Shown: positions 52,701-64,000 of the stretch, piece by piece
Layout: each line of letters opens with the position of its first letter
Position numbering within the stretch: the stretch's first letter is position 1
Source: Pelagophyceae sp. CCMP2097
Lineage: Eukaryota > Sar > Pelagophyceae
Direction of reading: 5' to 3'
DNA length: 64,000 nt
Assembly: GCA_026770575.1 (NCBI GenBank)
Contig: MU657207.1
Span: 9,958-73,957 of the forward strand
The notes under the pieces: generated by a model
What the model saw: the letters and a program-made list of their open reading frames with translations, nothing else
What the model was told of the DNA's origin: nothing
Database searches by the model: none
Program-made: the position numbers and the translations under genes

Positions 52701-54690
52701 TCCCTCAACGCCCGCCGCCGCCGAAAACCCGCCGCCCGCCGACGCCGCGCGCTCCAGCGCCGCGTCTCCAAAAGAACCGTCGCGCAGCGCTGAAGAGTGC
52801 AGCGTCTCGTGCTCCACGCCGTCGACGGCGCCGGACGCGCGCGCGTCGTGCGATAGCGTCCGCGCGGCGCCGGCCTCGTCCGGGGCCGCGCCGACGAGGA
52901 GCCAGCTGGACCACAGCGCCTCGCCGTGGCAGCACAGCGCGACGAGGTCGTAGGCGTCGCCCGCCGGGGGCGCGAGGACGGCGTCGACGCGCGGGTCGAC
53001 GTCTTGGAGTTTGACGATCGAGTCTGAGCCAAAAATCGTAGCCCTTTTCCGCTTCCGAGGCGTCGCAGTCGTGCCCTCGCCGCCGCCGCGCGTCGTCACC
53101 GCCGTGTCGATGATGACCAGCAGGCCTTTGCCGAAACCCACCTATGTCAACGGGTCTGTGCGTGATGTCAATGGGGTCTGCTTACCGCGACGCGGAGCGT
53201 GCCCGCCGCCGACGGTTTGCACCAGGCGACGGTGGCCTCCGAGACGAGCTCGCGGCCGGCGTCGCCGCGGCCGAGGAGTTCGGCGCAGTCGCAAGTGGTG
53301 ACGACGTGGTGCGGCGCCGCAGCAGAGTACACCACGACGAGCCAGTCCGCGCGCACGGTCACCTTTTAAGCAGCGTCAGGCAACGCGCGCGAAAAGGGCT
53401 CGCTCGACGAAGAAGGGGCTCGCTCGACGCCAAAAGGTGGCTCACGATGGCCGCGTCGTCGTCGTCTTCATCGTTTGCGCGATCGACGCCGCAGCGCGTG
53501 ACCGCGACGACGGCATTGGCGGCGTGCTTGGCGTGGCCGATGACTTTGGAGAGGAGGCGCCTGGTGAGGCCGAGGGTCGGGTCGCGCAGGTCGCGGCAGG
53601 CGCCGTCGTCCAGCGACAGCCGCAGCGCGCCGCCGTCCTCGAGGCCCAGCAGGACCTAAGCAGCGCGTTTCGCCGGCGGCGTTTGCAAAAGCGGGGGACG
53701 CACGGTGTCGGGCGAGGCCCAGCAGCGGCAAGCTTCGCGGTCCTCCTGCTGCGGCGAGAGGAAGGAATCCAGCGCCTCGCACTTCCAGTCTCGCGGCGGC
53801 ACGCGCCGTGAAAAGCTCAGCCCCGCCAGCACCGAGCCGCCCTCGACCTCGGCGGAGACGCGCAGCCGGCACACCTGCAGGGGACGATGCTGGTCATGGG
53901 CATCATTTCATGCCCTGCCTCGAGCAAGCCATTGGACTCCAGGGGAAATTTCGAGGGGTTCGTTCGAGCACGCAGAGGGGCCGTCGAGGGGCCGTCGGCG
54001 TCCATGATAATCCTGTCGAGGCCCCGGTCGTTTCCCAATCGCCTTTTTGCGCCGCGCCATGCGTGCCGCGTCGTGGCGATGCAGACCTGGAGCGAGGCCG
54101 CCTCGTCGTCGTAGAAGAGGCCCACGGCGCCGCTGTCGTCATCTTCGAGCGGCGAAGGGAGCGCGAGCACGATGGCCTAAGTGTCGCATAAGGTGAGTCT
54201 AGCAGCGCGTGCCCCGGGGCGCAGCGAGACGTATTCGCAGGGACCCGGTGGCCGTCCAGATGAACCCCGGGCGGCGGCGGGCGACCCTCCGACCCTCGGC
54301 GCCGCCGTCGGCGCGCCCGCCGCCTTTGGCGAGCGACGGCCCGACGGCCGCGTTTGACGCCGCTCGCTTGCGTTATGTTCGAGGTCGCGCGTCGTGGAGA
54401 GCTCACAGAGCCAGAGCGCGTTCCTGTGGCCGCGCCAGACGAGCATGGTGCCGCATGCGAGGCGCGCGCCGCCGCCGCATGTGGCGACGTGCGAGACGGT
54501 AGTCTCGCCGCCGCCGTCGCCATCGCCGCACGAAACGCGGCACCAGTCCAACGCCTCCAGGAGCGACGCGTCGCTCACGGCGAGCATCCCGGCCCCAGCG
54601 CGCAAAGCCGTGACGTGCACGCCCGGGCGCGAGATCGAGGCGATCGCCGACTCAGCCAGTCGACTTAAGTACTTCACGGCTGGACCCACG
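49760..54690 (-). CDS. NUP160: nuclear pore protein NUP160
   Basis: A very large split gene. The 5' part encodes a beta-propeller in several exons: KYLSRLAESAIASISRPGVH and LACGTMLVWRGHRNALWLCE; PSPLEDDDSGAVGLFYDDEA; SAEVEGGSVLAGLSFSRRVP; LLGLEDGGALRLSLDDGACR; and VRADWLVVVYSAAAPHHVVT. A 2.7 kb exon (about 50528-53141) follows a GACATAG acceptor and holds the helical solenoid, with ARAWLFELALKERNFEDAYS and AVDYYKCLYALRASRGSWVG typical of the family. The last exon contains LPQWLADALLDGASDASAGR and DEWLPQAPLDAVLAAASVQL, and ends NKALA-stop at 49760. NUP160 is a Y-complex scaffold of the nuclear pore. The initiator ATG is not settled; the first exon is open to about 54740. The last intron looks GC-AG. 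Confidence 0.82.
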
Positions 54691-54743
54691 GCGCGCCGCA
54701 GCCAGGCGCGGCGCCCCTCGGCAGCTGGGGGCCCAAAGGAGCC

Positions 54744-55883
54744 ATGGAGGCTGCCACCCGGGATTCGCGGCGCGCCCGGTCGCGCGCCGGCTGCGCCGCT
54801 CTCGCGCTCCGCGTGTTTGAGCAGCGCGACCTGCTCACGCCGATCCTGCGGCTGGTAGCCTCACCGAACGGCCTCCTCCTCACGAAGCACGTCGCTCGCG
54901 ACGCGCGCGCCGTGGTGCAGGCCCTGCGCAAGCTCGTCTGGAACAACCGCATTTTGAAGGGCACCGCAATCCTCAAGGGGCACACCAGCTTCGTCATGAG
55001 CTGCGCGCTCTCGCCCGACGGCAAGCGCCTCGTGACGACGAGCAGCGACAGGACGGCGCGGCTCTGGGACGCCGAGACTGGCGCGCNNNNNNNNNNNNNN
55101 NNNNNNNNNNNNNNNNNNNNNNNNNNNNNNNNNNNNNNNNNNNNNNNNNNNNNNNNNNNNNNNNNNNNNNNNNNNNNNNNNNNNNNNNNNNNNNNNNNNN
55201 NNNNNNNNNNNNNNNNNNNNNNNNNNNNNNNNNNNNNNNNNNNNNNNNNNNNNNNNNNNNNTGCTGACGCTCGAGGGACATACCAGCTACGTCATGAGCT
55301 GCGCGCTCTCGCCCGACGGCAAGCGCATCGCGACGGCGAGCAGCGACGCGACGGCGCGGCTCTGGGACGCTGAGACGGGCGCGCTGCTGCTGACGCTCGA
55401 GGGGCACACCGACACGGTCCAGTGCTGCGCGTTCTCGGCCGACGGCGAGCGCGTCGTGCGGCAAGCTTCGACAATACGGCGCGGCTCTGGGACGCCGCGA
55501 CGAGCGCGCTGCAGATGATGCTCGAGGGGCACACCCACTTCGTCGTGAGCTGCGCATTCTCGCTCGACGGCAAGCGCGTCGTGACGGCGAGCTACGGCAA
55601 GACGGCGCGGCTCTGGGACGCCGAGACGGGCGCGCTGCTGGTGACACTCAAGGGGCACACCAGCGCCGTCTGGAGCTGCGCGTTCTCGCCCGACGGCGAG
55701 CGCGTCGTGACGGCGAGCACCGACAGGACGGCGCGGCTCTGGGACGCGGAGACGGGCGCACTGCTGAAGACGCTTTGGGGGCACACCGGCAGCGTCACGA
55801 GCTGCGCGTTCTCTCCTGACAGCACGCGTGTTTTGACGGCGAGCCACGACAAGACGGTGCGGCTCTGGGGCGTCGCGCCCTAG
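54744..55883 (+). CDS. WD40 repeat protein, interrupted by gap and one frame break
   Basis: The ATG at 54744 gives MEAATRDSRRARSRAGCAAL, then LRLVASPNGLLLTKHVARDA, the same leader as the broken copy at 15799-16631. WD repeats of 42 residues (126 bp) follow, of the type LEGHTSYVMSCALSPDGKRI and ASSDATARLWDAETGALL. They are so alike at nucleotide level that recent tandem duplication or gene conversion is likely. A 175 bp N gap sits in the array. A one-base loss near 55457 shifts the frame (VVRQAS in place of VVTAS); the next frame continues to the stop at 55883. Whether this is damage or a sequencing fault beside the gap is open. Confidence 0.72.
55087..55261. other. assembly gap, 175 N
   Basis: The sequence is unknown here. 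The gap lies inside near-identical 126 bp WD40 units, the kind of array that short-read or draft assembly often fails to close, so the true length may differ. Confidence 0.99.
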
Positions 55884-56358
55884 GATGGATGGTGCGTGCG
55901 CATCGGCCTCGGGGCGAGCCGCGCTCTCGCACGTCGCGCGCGGATTCAAGAAGCCGCGCGCTGAAGCGTGCGAAGCAGCCGCAGCCTTTAAAAACATCGA
56001 ATGGTAGTGCCACTTGGTATGGCTGCCCTTTTGAAGGAGGCTGTGGGGGTTAGGCCCGATGCCGGCGAAGCACGACGCCCCAAGGTGGGCACCAGTCGAC
56101 CAGGGAGAAGGGGGGTTCTTGGGCGGCTTCCGAGCTCTCGCCCAATCAGCGTCCTTCTGAGAGCGTCGAGAGTCGAGGAGCAGAGCTCCGAGTGTCACGC
56201 ACGCGGCCGCGGTCCGTGGACTCGGAGGTCGGTAGCGCCTCGACGGCCTCGAAGGCGAGGTCCCTGCTGCACTGAGCAGCTTCGGGCGCTTGGGACCTAC
56301 TCTCAAGGGCTGCCCTCGCGAGCTCGGCAACGTCGGCAACGTCGCAGCGCGCGCGCGG
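55884..56358. other. 475 bp spacer upstream of AACS
   Basis: Contains the 3' end region of the WD40 gene and the AACS promoter. No coding exon or repeat that I can support. Confidence 0.4.
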
Positions 56359-59300
56359 ATGTTTCGCGTTTCGCGGCGCGCGTGCGCCGGAGCCGGCGGC
56401 GGCCGCGCGGTGGTGTGCACGCCCTCGCGTTTGCGCGTCGAGGGTTCTCGGCTTTCGGCGTTTGCGCGCGTCGTTTCGGCGCGCCACGGCTTCGAGCCCT
56501 TCTGCGACCACGGCCCCGCCGAGTACGCGCGGCTCCACGCCTGGAGCGTGCAGAAACCGGACGCGTTCTGGCGCGACGTCTTCCGGTCCAAAGAGGCGGC
56601 GTCCAACCTCTTGTCTGAGCCGCAACTTTACGTGGCGGTCCGACCGCGGCGCCCGACGACGCCGTAGGTTCTGCGGCCTCGTCGGCGACCTCGGCCCCGA
56701 CTGCGGCGGCGGCGGCCCGCGGGCGTGGCGCGCATCGGGCGCGCCGGGAGACGTCGGATGGTTCCCGGGGGCCAAAGTGAATCATGCTGAAATCCTCCTC
56801 CAAGGCCCGTCCAAACCCGACGACGCGGTTGCGCTCCTCGCCTGCGCCGAGGCCAGCGCTCTTCGCACGACGACGTACGGCTCTTTGCGCGCGCGCGTTG
56901 CCCGCCTCGCCGCCGCGCTGGCCGCCGACGGCGTCGGGCGTGGCGACCGCGTCGCCGGCGTCGTGGCGAACAACGAGGGCGCCGTCGCGGCCATGCTCGC
57001 CGCGACGGCGCTCGGGGCCACGTGGTCCTCCGTCTCGCCGGACTTTGGAGAAGTTGGCTGTCTGGACCGTTTGCGGCAGGTGCGGTTTCGAGCGGGCGAC
57101 GGGGCACGGGCGCCGCGGGCGACGGGCCCGCCCTAGGTGGCGCCCAAGGTGCTCTTCGTCACGGATCGCTACGTCTACCGCGGCAATGAGTACGACGTAT
57201 TCGGAAAGTTAGCGTCGTTCAACGCCGGAGACGTCGCGGCGGCGCTGCCGTCCGTCGAGCGCTGCGTCGCGCTGAGCTACGACGACGGGCCGCTGCCCGC
57301 TCCATCGGCCAAGCTGCCGGCGGCGTGGCGCGTCGAGGGCGAGGCGAATTACGCGGCGCCGTTCCACGAAAAGACGCAACCCGAATACTCAAGGGGCCCT
57401 TTTGAGGCCGAAGTCTACGTCATGTTCTCGTCGGGCACGACGGGCGCGCCCAAGTGCATCGTCCAGGGGCCCGGCGTCGCGCTGAACCAGGTGCGCGCTT
57501 TTCCTTGTTTTCGCAAACGGTTTTGAGGCCGCTCCGAGTCGTGGTTGGTCTTTGGCCGGCGCTTCCCTGAGGCCCGATCTCTCAGGCAAAGGAGGCGGCG
57601 CTGCACATGGACCTGCGCGCGGGCGACGTGGCATTTTGGCACACGACGACGGGGTAAAGTGGCCCCATACCTCGCTTGTAGCCCGAGAAATTTGTATCTG
57701 AGTGGAATCCGTTTCATGTTGGACCCCCCTTGTATCTGCTTTAGGTGGATGATGTGGAACTGGGTCGTTGGGGCCTCGTAAAGTGCGGCGCCCGGGATGC
57801 AAACCCGTCAAGGAACAAACCGAGTCGCAGCGAGAGAACAAATCGAGCCACCGCCATGGAATACCGTCGAGTGCATAAGAGAAGAAGTCAACCGTGAAAG
57901 GCATCAGAGAAGGTCCGCCGGCAAAGACCCTTGATACGCGGACGGAGCGAGCGCCTTGCCATGATCGCCGCCGTACAGAGATTGCCAGGCTCACGACGGG
58001 CGGCACCGCGCTGCTCTACGACGGCGACGCGGCGTACGGGAACCTGCAGCGGCTCTGGGACGTGGCCGCGGAAGCGAAAGTTTCGCTCTTCGGCGGGTCG
58101 GCGAGGTACTTTGGGGCCTGCGCCGCGGCCGATTTTGCACCGCCCGCAGCGCTGAATGGCCTGCGCACCGTCGGGTCGACGGGTTCGCCGGCGTCGCCGG
58201 AGACGTTCCGCTGGCTCGGGAGGCACCGTCCGGGAGTGCCGTTGGTGTCCATGTCCGGAGGGACGGACCTCAACGGCTCCTTCTTCACCGGCTGTCCCTG
58301 GTTCGAGGCCGCGTCCAAAGTCGGGGCAACCCGGATCGTCCGACGTCGCAAAGGTGGACAACCCGGACCGTCGCAAAGAGGGCCAAAAAGTGGAGACCTG
58401 GACAGAGATGAGAGCGTGCGAGGAAGACGACAACGCGAAAAGGCGCGTCGTCGTGACGAGAGTCCCGTCACAACACGCTAGGCTCGAGGTCCGCGAGGAG
58501 GTGCTGCAGTGCCGCGGCCTGGGCCTCGACGCCGACGTCTTTTCGGACGACGGTATGAGCCGCGCCGAGCCGGGTCTCCGGGGCGAGCTGGGCTGCGGTG
58601 CCGCGTTCCCCTGCGCGCCGCTGAGATTCCTCGGAGACGATTCTGAAGGCACCAAGTACCGCGCGTCGTACTTTGATTTCAACTTTGGGGCAAGTAGAAT
58701 TTGGAAGCACGGCGACTTTTGCGAGAGAGACGATTCAGACGGATTCGTCATCCTCGGCAGGTCCGACGCCACGCTCAACCCGGGAGGTGCGCGCCGCCGC
58801 GAAGCGCTGCACAGCCATCCGTTTGCAAGGTGTGCGCATCGGCACCGCGGAGATTTACCGCGCGCTCGACCAACTGCGGCGTTCACAAAACTTCGGCGAG
58901 GCCGTCGTCGTCGGCATGCCCTACACGCACGACGACGGTGCGCCTTGGTTCGAAAGGTCCTCGCGGAAACGGGCCCGTAGGCTCGCCCGACGTCCGCGTC
59001 GTACTCTTTTTGCAGACGGGCGCGACCGGCGACGTCGCCGCGGCGCTCGCGCTGCCAGAGGCGCTCGTCGCCGCGCTCAAGCAGGGCATCCGACGGCTCT
59101 GCTCGCCGCGCCACGTGCCCGCGCTCATCTGCGGTGCGCCTCGGCGTAGAACGCCGCGACTGCCTCTGGAATATGCGGACCCTAGGCTGCCCCGAAATCC
59201 CGACGACGACCAACGGCAAGATCGTCGAGATGGCAGTCGCGCGCGTCAGTTTCCCGTGGACTTTTGGAACCGACGCCGCGGCTTTCTGAGGACCGATTTA

Positions 59301-59415
59301 GGCTCTCGCGCGCCGGCCCATCTCGAACCGCGGCGCGCTGGCCAACCCGAATGCGCTCGACTTCTTCGAGGCCGCGCTGCCGCACCTCGAGGCGCTCGCG
59401 GGCGGGAGGCGTTGA
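56359..59415 (+). CDS. AACS: acetoacetyl-CoA synthetase
   Basis: About ten exons assemble the family order. These are: FEPFCDHGPAEYARLHAWSV, WFPGAKVNHAEILLQGPSK, GATWSSVSPDFGEVGCLDRL, VAPKVLFVTDRYVYRGNEYD, the AMP-binding P-loop [153 protein letters not shown] and PEIPTTTNGKIVEMAVAR. It ends LEALAGGRR-stop at 59415. The enzyme activates acetoacetate to acetoacetyl-CoA with ATP. The N-terminus MFRVSRRACAGAGGGRAVV is basic and may be a mitochondrial leader. One intron boundary near 58320-58485 is unresolved. Confidence 0.9.
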
Positions 59416-59707
59416 CGAAAGAGAATGGTTCAATTTTAAAGATTGGACATGATTGAATGGTAGACACGCCGTTTGGCGCATGTCGCATGTCGAGAGGCCG
59501 AGGCCGACGGCGGAGGGCGACGTGGGTGGGATCCCCTCCGTCTTTCAAAAGGGCGTGCGAGACGCAGAGGCGAGACGCAGAGGCGGGGGCGCGGCCGGGC
59601 TCAGGACTCGACCTTGGCGCCGAGCTCGATGAGCGCCTGCGCAAAAAGCGTCGGGTCCATTCATCGAACACGGGGCCTTGTTTCAAGAGCCCCAAAGTGC
59701 TCTCCTT

Positions 59708-62700
59708 TCACGGGCCCACTCCAACCGCGCGCACCTTGCGGAAGCGCCTTGCTGCGAGTTTCGGCATGCCGCACTCGCGGATCAAGTCGACGGCGTCGCC
59801 CTCTTCCATCTCGAGGAGGTCGTCCAAGTCGCCGGCGACGTCTGCGATCTGGGCGGCGTATTTTCCAAGGTTTTTCTCATCGATCCATTCCGCGAGCGAC
59901 GACGCGCGTCCGCCCTCCTCGGGCGCCGGCGGCGGGGCTATTGGCGTCGCCGGCGCGGCGACGGGCGCGGCGGCGACGGGCGCGGTCACGTCCTCGGGCG
60001 ACTTTGGCGTCGGGGGGAACTGCGAGTTGACAATCGTCGACCGCGACCCGACGCCGGAGATGTTCTCGTCGGCGACGGAAACGCGCTTCACCTTGAACAA
60101 CGGCTTGCTCGAGCCGGCGAACTTGGACGAAGGTCTCGCCTGCTCGTCCATGGACTGGAATTTTCCCAGCAGCTTGTTGAACCGCGCCTTCTCCTCTGTG
60201 CGCTTGGCGAGCTGCAGCTGCTCCAGCAGCTCGCCGCAGCCGTTGACGCAGTCGACGGCGCGCGCGGTGGCGAGCTGAAGAGCGGGGATGTCGGGGAACT
60301 TGCACGCGCTGCGGGCAGTCGCCACCACGTCGTCCGCCGTCGCCAGAGCGTCGTTCAGCGCCGCGGAGTCAATGTCCGTCGCCACGGCCTGGTACGCAAT
60401 CTCCGTGCACGTCTTTTCGCTTTCGTCCAACGTCACTAAAGCTGCCACGCGGGCGGCCTCGTGCTGCGCCACCCCGAGCGCGTCCTCCACGGCGCGCGTC
60501 GCCACTGCCACGGCCGCCTTGCACGGCTCCGCGTCGACGGCCTGCAGCGCCTTTTGCGCCGCGAAGATGGCGTCGCGCGCCGCCGCCACCGCGTTGGACA
60601 CGGTCGTGATGCCTAGGGCAGATTCGAAAGGGTCTCTGCAGCGATAGAGGCGCACCGGAGATGATGAAGACGTCGACCTGGATGGCGCCGAGGCGCTCCG
60701 AGGCCAAGTCGAGAGAGCCCTGGAATTCGCGGCGGGCTTCGTCCATTGCGTGCTTCTTCTCCATCATCAGCAAGCTCATCTTCTCGGCGGCGCGGACGAG
60801 GTGGAGAGCGGCGTCGATCCTGGCGCGGCGGGCGGCGGCGCGCTGCTCGGGCGAGAGGCCGTCGTCGACGGCGGTGGCCGGGGCGGCGGCGCGCGTCCGG
60901 AGCACGGCATCGCTGCCCGTGGAATTCTTGCGCTCGCGCTTCTGCGTCGCGCGGTCCCAAAGGCTCGCGATGGCGGCGAGCTCGACGCGGCAAGTCGACA
61001 GCGCCGCCTCTGCGGCCAAGGCTTGGGCGAGTAAGGCCGTGGAGTCTTTGGGGTCGTAGAGCTCGTGGGCTTGCGACTTGAGCGTCATGCACCGCGACGC
61101 CGCGTCGTCAATCTCCGTCAGCAGCTCGGCGCGGATTCTGTACGCCTCCTCCTTGATGGCCACGGCCTCTTCGACGACCTTTTTCGCGCGGGCCACGGCC
61201 TCTCGGAACGCGACAATCTTCGACAACTGGCCCTTTGAATTCTCCTGGCCCAGCGAGAACCCCGCCGCCGTCGCCGCTAAGAGCGCCGCGCCGCGCAAAG
61301 CCTCGCAGTCGTCGAACGCCTCCAACACGTGAGCGATGGCGGCGACGGCCTTGATGGAGGCGTCCGACTGCGTCTCGGCAAAGTCCTGCGCCGCGCGCTT
61401 GAACTGCCGCTGGATGATGTTCCCCTGCGTGGCGATCCACCACCGCTGCATGCGCCGCACGTACGGGTGCAGCAGCGCGTTGCGGATGGACTGCAGCGCG
61501 TAGAGCACCTCCGCCTGCAGAAAAAGCTTGGAAAGACCGAGCCGATACTGCCCCGGGCCGACGCGCTTGGCCACGTCGGCGTTGAGCATCATCTTGGCGG
61601 TGAGGTCCTTGTTGTCGTTCAAGTTGAAGGCGCCCGGTGGCGTGAACGCGCGGAACTCTCGGACAAAGTCCCCGTACGTCACCCTCGTCGGGAACCCGGC
61701 GCGCCGCACCTCCAGCGCGGCCATGACGCCCGAGCAGACGAGCTGTCTCAGCACCGAGGGCTTGTCCAGCTTGGCGGGCACTTTTTCCGCGTTCGTCTTG
61801 ATGCACCGCACAAAGCGCGTGGCCGACTGCTTCAAGACGGAAACGAGCGCGTTCAACTGGCCCAGGTACTTGTTCGCCACCGTCGCGTCCTTGGAGGACT
61901 GCGCCCCGGAGTCGTCGCGCGGCGGGAAGAGGTCGTTGACGATTGGGCAGCTGGACTTTGAAAGAACGTCGTGGACGTGGCCGAATAAAGCGTCGCGGTT
62001 CTTTTCCACAAAGTTCGAAATCGTGTAGCAGATGGGGCCCGCAAAGTGGTGGATCAGAAAGTCCTCGTCTTGAGTGCGGTCGCCGCTGTTGCGCCGCCAG
62101 ACGCTGGCCGGGCCGCAGACCTCGAAAAACGGGTGCGAGCCGTGCGCCTTGTTCACCTTGGCCGCCAGCTTGGCCCCGTCGCTGGCGGCGTTGCCGCGGA
62201 GGCACTCGGCGTCGACGAGCCTTAAGATGCCCTGCGGCCGCTTGGTCAGCAGTTCGATGCAGGGCGTGTTGTCCGGGAAGACTGTCTTATCCCACTGAAT
62301 CTGTTCGTTGGTGTACTCCTCCTCCTCCGACTTGAAGACGATGTCGTTGAACACCTTTTGCAGCTGCTCGTTGGTCGTGTTGATGAAGACTTGTTCAAAG
62401 CCGTTGACGGTCATGTCCTCAAACCCGAAAATGTCCAACACGCCGATGAACTGCGCCTCCGCGCCTTGAGCCTTGTCAAAGGCGGCGTTCGCGCGGTGCA
62501 CGAGCCAGTCGAAGAGCATGGAATAGACCGCCTTTGCCATGGCGTCGCGGAGTTGCGTCGCCTGCTTCGAGTCGTTGTTCGACACCACAGTCTCGCCGCC
62601 GCGCATTTCGCGCACGCGCACGAGCAACGAATCCGAGAGAGCCTGGGCCGCGGCAGAGTCGAGGCCCAAAAGCTGCGCGACGCGGTCCATGGCCGGCTGC

Positions 62701-64000
62701 GTCTTCGCATCCACAGTCGAAGAGTCGTTGGCCCCGTCGACGAATTTGACGTCGCCGCAGTGGTACACCGCCATGGCCACCTGCAGGATGCGCTGCTCTT
62801 CGGGGCCGTTCTTGACGACGCCGAGGGCGTCTAAAGCGCCGATCATGGCCTCATACTCTTCGACGTCGTCAAGGTGCTCCACGTCCTTGCAGCCGCGCGT
62901 GTACCCGTGCGAAGTCGTCTCGCACGCCGCCGCGGTGCCGAGGCCCAAAATGTTGGCCAGATGCGCCTCGCCGGCGGAACCGTCGCGCAGCTTCTTCTGG
63001 CCGGCGGCGGCGGCGATTTGGTAGAAAATGTGGTAGTTGCGCTCGCCCGGCGCCTGCTCGACGACGCGGACCTTTTCGAGCAGCAGGTTCTCGATGTGGC
63101 CGCCGGAAATGACCGTCGAGTCTGGCGCAAAGTCGTATCTCGTAAACTTGCCAAAGCGCGAAGAATTGTCGTTCCTCAGCGTCTTCGCATTCCCAAAGGC
63201 CTCGAGCAGAGGGTTCGAGTTGACCATGCGCTCCGCGATGGTCAGCTTGCCCGGCTCGCTCTTGTCGCCCGGTTTAGATTTGCCCTCGCGCTCCGCCTGG
63301 CGCTTGGAAACAATAGCCAAGTAGTAAAGCATCAACTTGGTCGTCTCCGTCTTGCCCGCGCCGCTCTCGCCGCAGATCACAATGGCCTGGTTCTTCCGAG
63401 TCTTGGCGAGCTGAACAAAGGCCTCTTCCGACTCCATAAAGCAGTGGGGCGGGAGCGAGCCGTAGGGCCGGCCGTGGTAGCGCGAGATGACGTCGTCGCC
63501 GTAGATGGGCAGCCACTTGAAGGGGTTCATCGCGATGAGGATGGGCCCCGTGTTGGTGTACATCAAGTCCATGCGGAAGCGGAGCTGGATGTTGTCCAGG
63601 ATCGCCGCCTCGTGCAGAGTCGAGAGGTTGTCCATGTTCTCAACGCCGCTGTTCGACCTGAAGAAGATGCACTATTCGACGCTCCACCGGAATCCAGGAC
63701 CCACCGCATCTGCCGCACTTTGACAATCTGCCGCACTTTGACAATCCTGACCGGCTTCTTTCGAGACCAAGGAACATGGCACTCGAGGGGCGGGTCCGCC
63801 TTTCAATTCCCGACTCCTGCCCCTTTGGTCCCCGGCCCTCTCCGCCTTTGGGCTCTCTGAATCCTTTGCTTGGCGCGGGCCCGTGCTGGAGCGGCACGCG
63901 CTGGAGGATGCGCCGCGGCTCCTCCTTCTTCTTGCGCGACGGCGGCTGCAAAGGCTCCTGGAGGTCGATGGCGTGATTCGAACCGTTCGTCGTCTGCACC
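59708..64000 (-). CDS. myosin heavy chain with C-terminal SAM-like domain, partial
   Basis: The motor exon (to about 63655, after a CTTCTTCAG acceptor) reads LSTLHEAAILDNIQLRF, P-loop CGESGAGKTETTKL, switch I NDNSSRFGKFTRYDF, switch II VLDIFGFEDM and actin-binding KYLGQLNALVSVLKQS. An IQ-like neck (GNIIQRQFKRAAQDF) leads to a helical tail. One intron near 60610-60660 (GTGCG...CCCTAG) joins GITTVSNAVAAARDAIFAAQ. The C-terminal domain SLAEWIDEKNLGKYAAQIAD, LLEMEEGDAVDLIRECGM resembles SAM. It stops at 59708. Upstream, a segment with DLQEPLQPPSRKKKEEPRRI reaches the window edge, so the N-terminus is missing. It is an actin-based motor; the SAM-like tail suggests protein-protein oligomerisation of cargo. 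Confidence 0.93.
63710..63745. repeat. 18 bp perfect tandem duplication in a myosin intron
   Basis: CTGCCGCACTTTGACAAT occurs at 63710-63727 and 63728-63745 within the intron before the motor exon. Confidence 0.95.

Noticed and set aside
1..64000. tRNA, rRNA or CRISPR loci
   Set aside because: I looked for T-loop patterns (GGTTCGANNC), rRNA-like stretches and regular spaced repeats. The few GTTCGA hits lack cloverleaf context and no array has spacer structure.

Overview
This is a gene-dense, GC-rich window of a eukaryotic nuclear genome. It is most consistent with a stramenopile microalga, and pelagophyte-like (Aureococcus-like) is my inference. The evidence is the strong codon bias, 45-450 bp introns that mostly start GTGCG and end TAG or CAG, very short intergenic spaces, ER-type N-termini on plastid-style metabolic enzymes, and a membrane-anchored GH16 protein of the kind linked to laminarin-type glucans. 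There is one 175 bp run of N at 55087-55261. Nearly all genes are split, so CDS spans below run from start to stop codon and include introns. Exons were assembled by eye from frame, splice sites and family similarity.

Left third (1-27300): a partial secreted protein made of N-glycosylation-sequon repeats (minus); an unrecognised split gene; a complete 427 bp hAT-type MITE; a CaMK-type kinase; a secreted protein with VHL-beta-like and fascin-like segments; a decayed MYND/Sel1 copy; a cation-efflux transporter; an ataxin-2 homologue; a plastid-type arogenate/prephenate dehydrogenase; a PfkB sugar kinase; an exostosin-like glycosyltransferase; a broken WD40 gene; a probable N-myristoylated acidic protein; a coiled-coil protein; a HIT hydrolase; an intact MYND-RING-Sel1 protein; an unknown split gene; and a double-AAA ATPase.

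Middle third (27300-48200): a GH16-like type II membrane protein with a degenerate active site; a two-copy PMRISK-domain protein; ATG2; a VWA-domain protein; mitochondrial HSP70 divergent from DCAF7; branched-chain aminotransferase; and an LRR/coiled-coil protein.

Right third (48200-64000): a third MYND-RING-Sel1 copy with an in-frame TGA at a zinc-ligand cysteine; NUP160; a WD40 repeat gene interrupted by the N gap; acetoacetyl-CoA synthetase; and a myosin with a C-terminal SAM-like domain that runs off the window.

The genes do not form one pathway. Themes are core housekeeping (NUP160, ATG2, HSP70, DCAF7, ataxin-2), amino-acid and ketone-body metabolism (arogenate dehydrogenase, BCAT, AACS), surface or secreted products, and small expanding and decaying families (MYND-RING-Sel1, 42-residue WD40). 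The points I would follow up first are the sequon-repeat glycoprotein, the hAT MITE, the recurrent GC-AG introns, the TGA in the third MYND copy, and the two-copy PMRISK protein.
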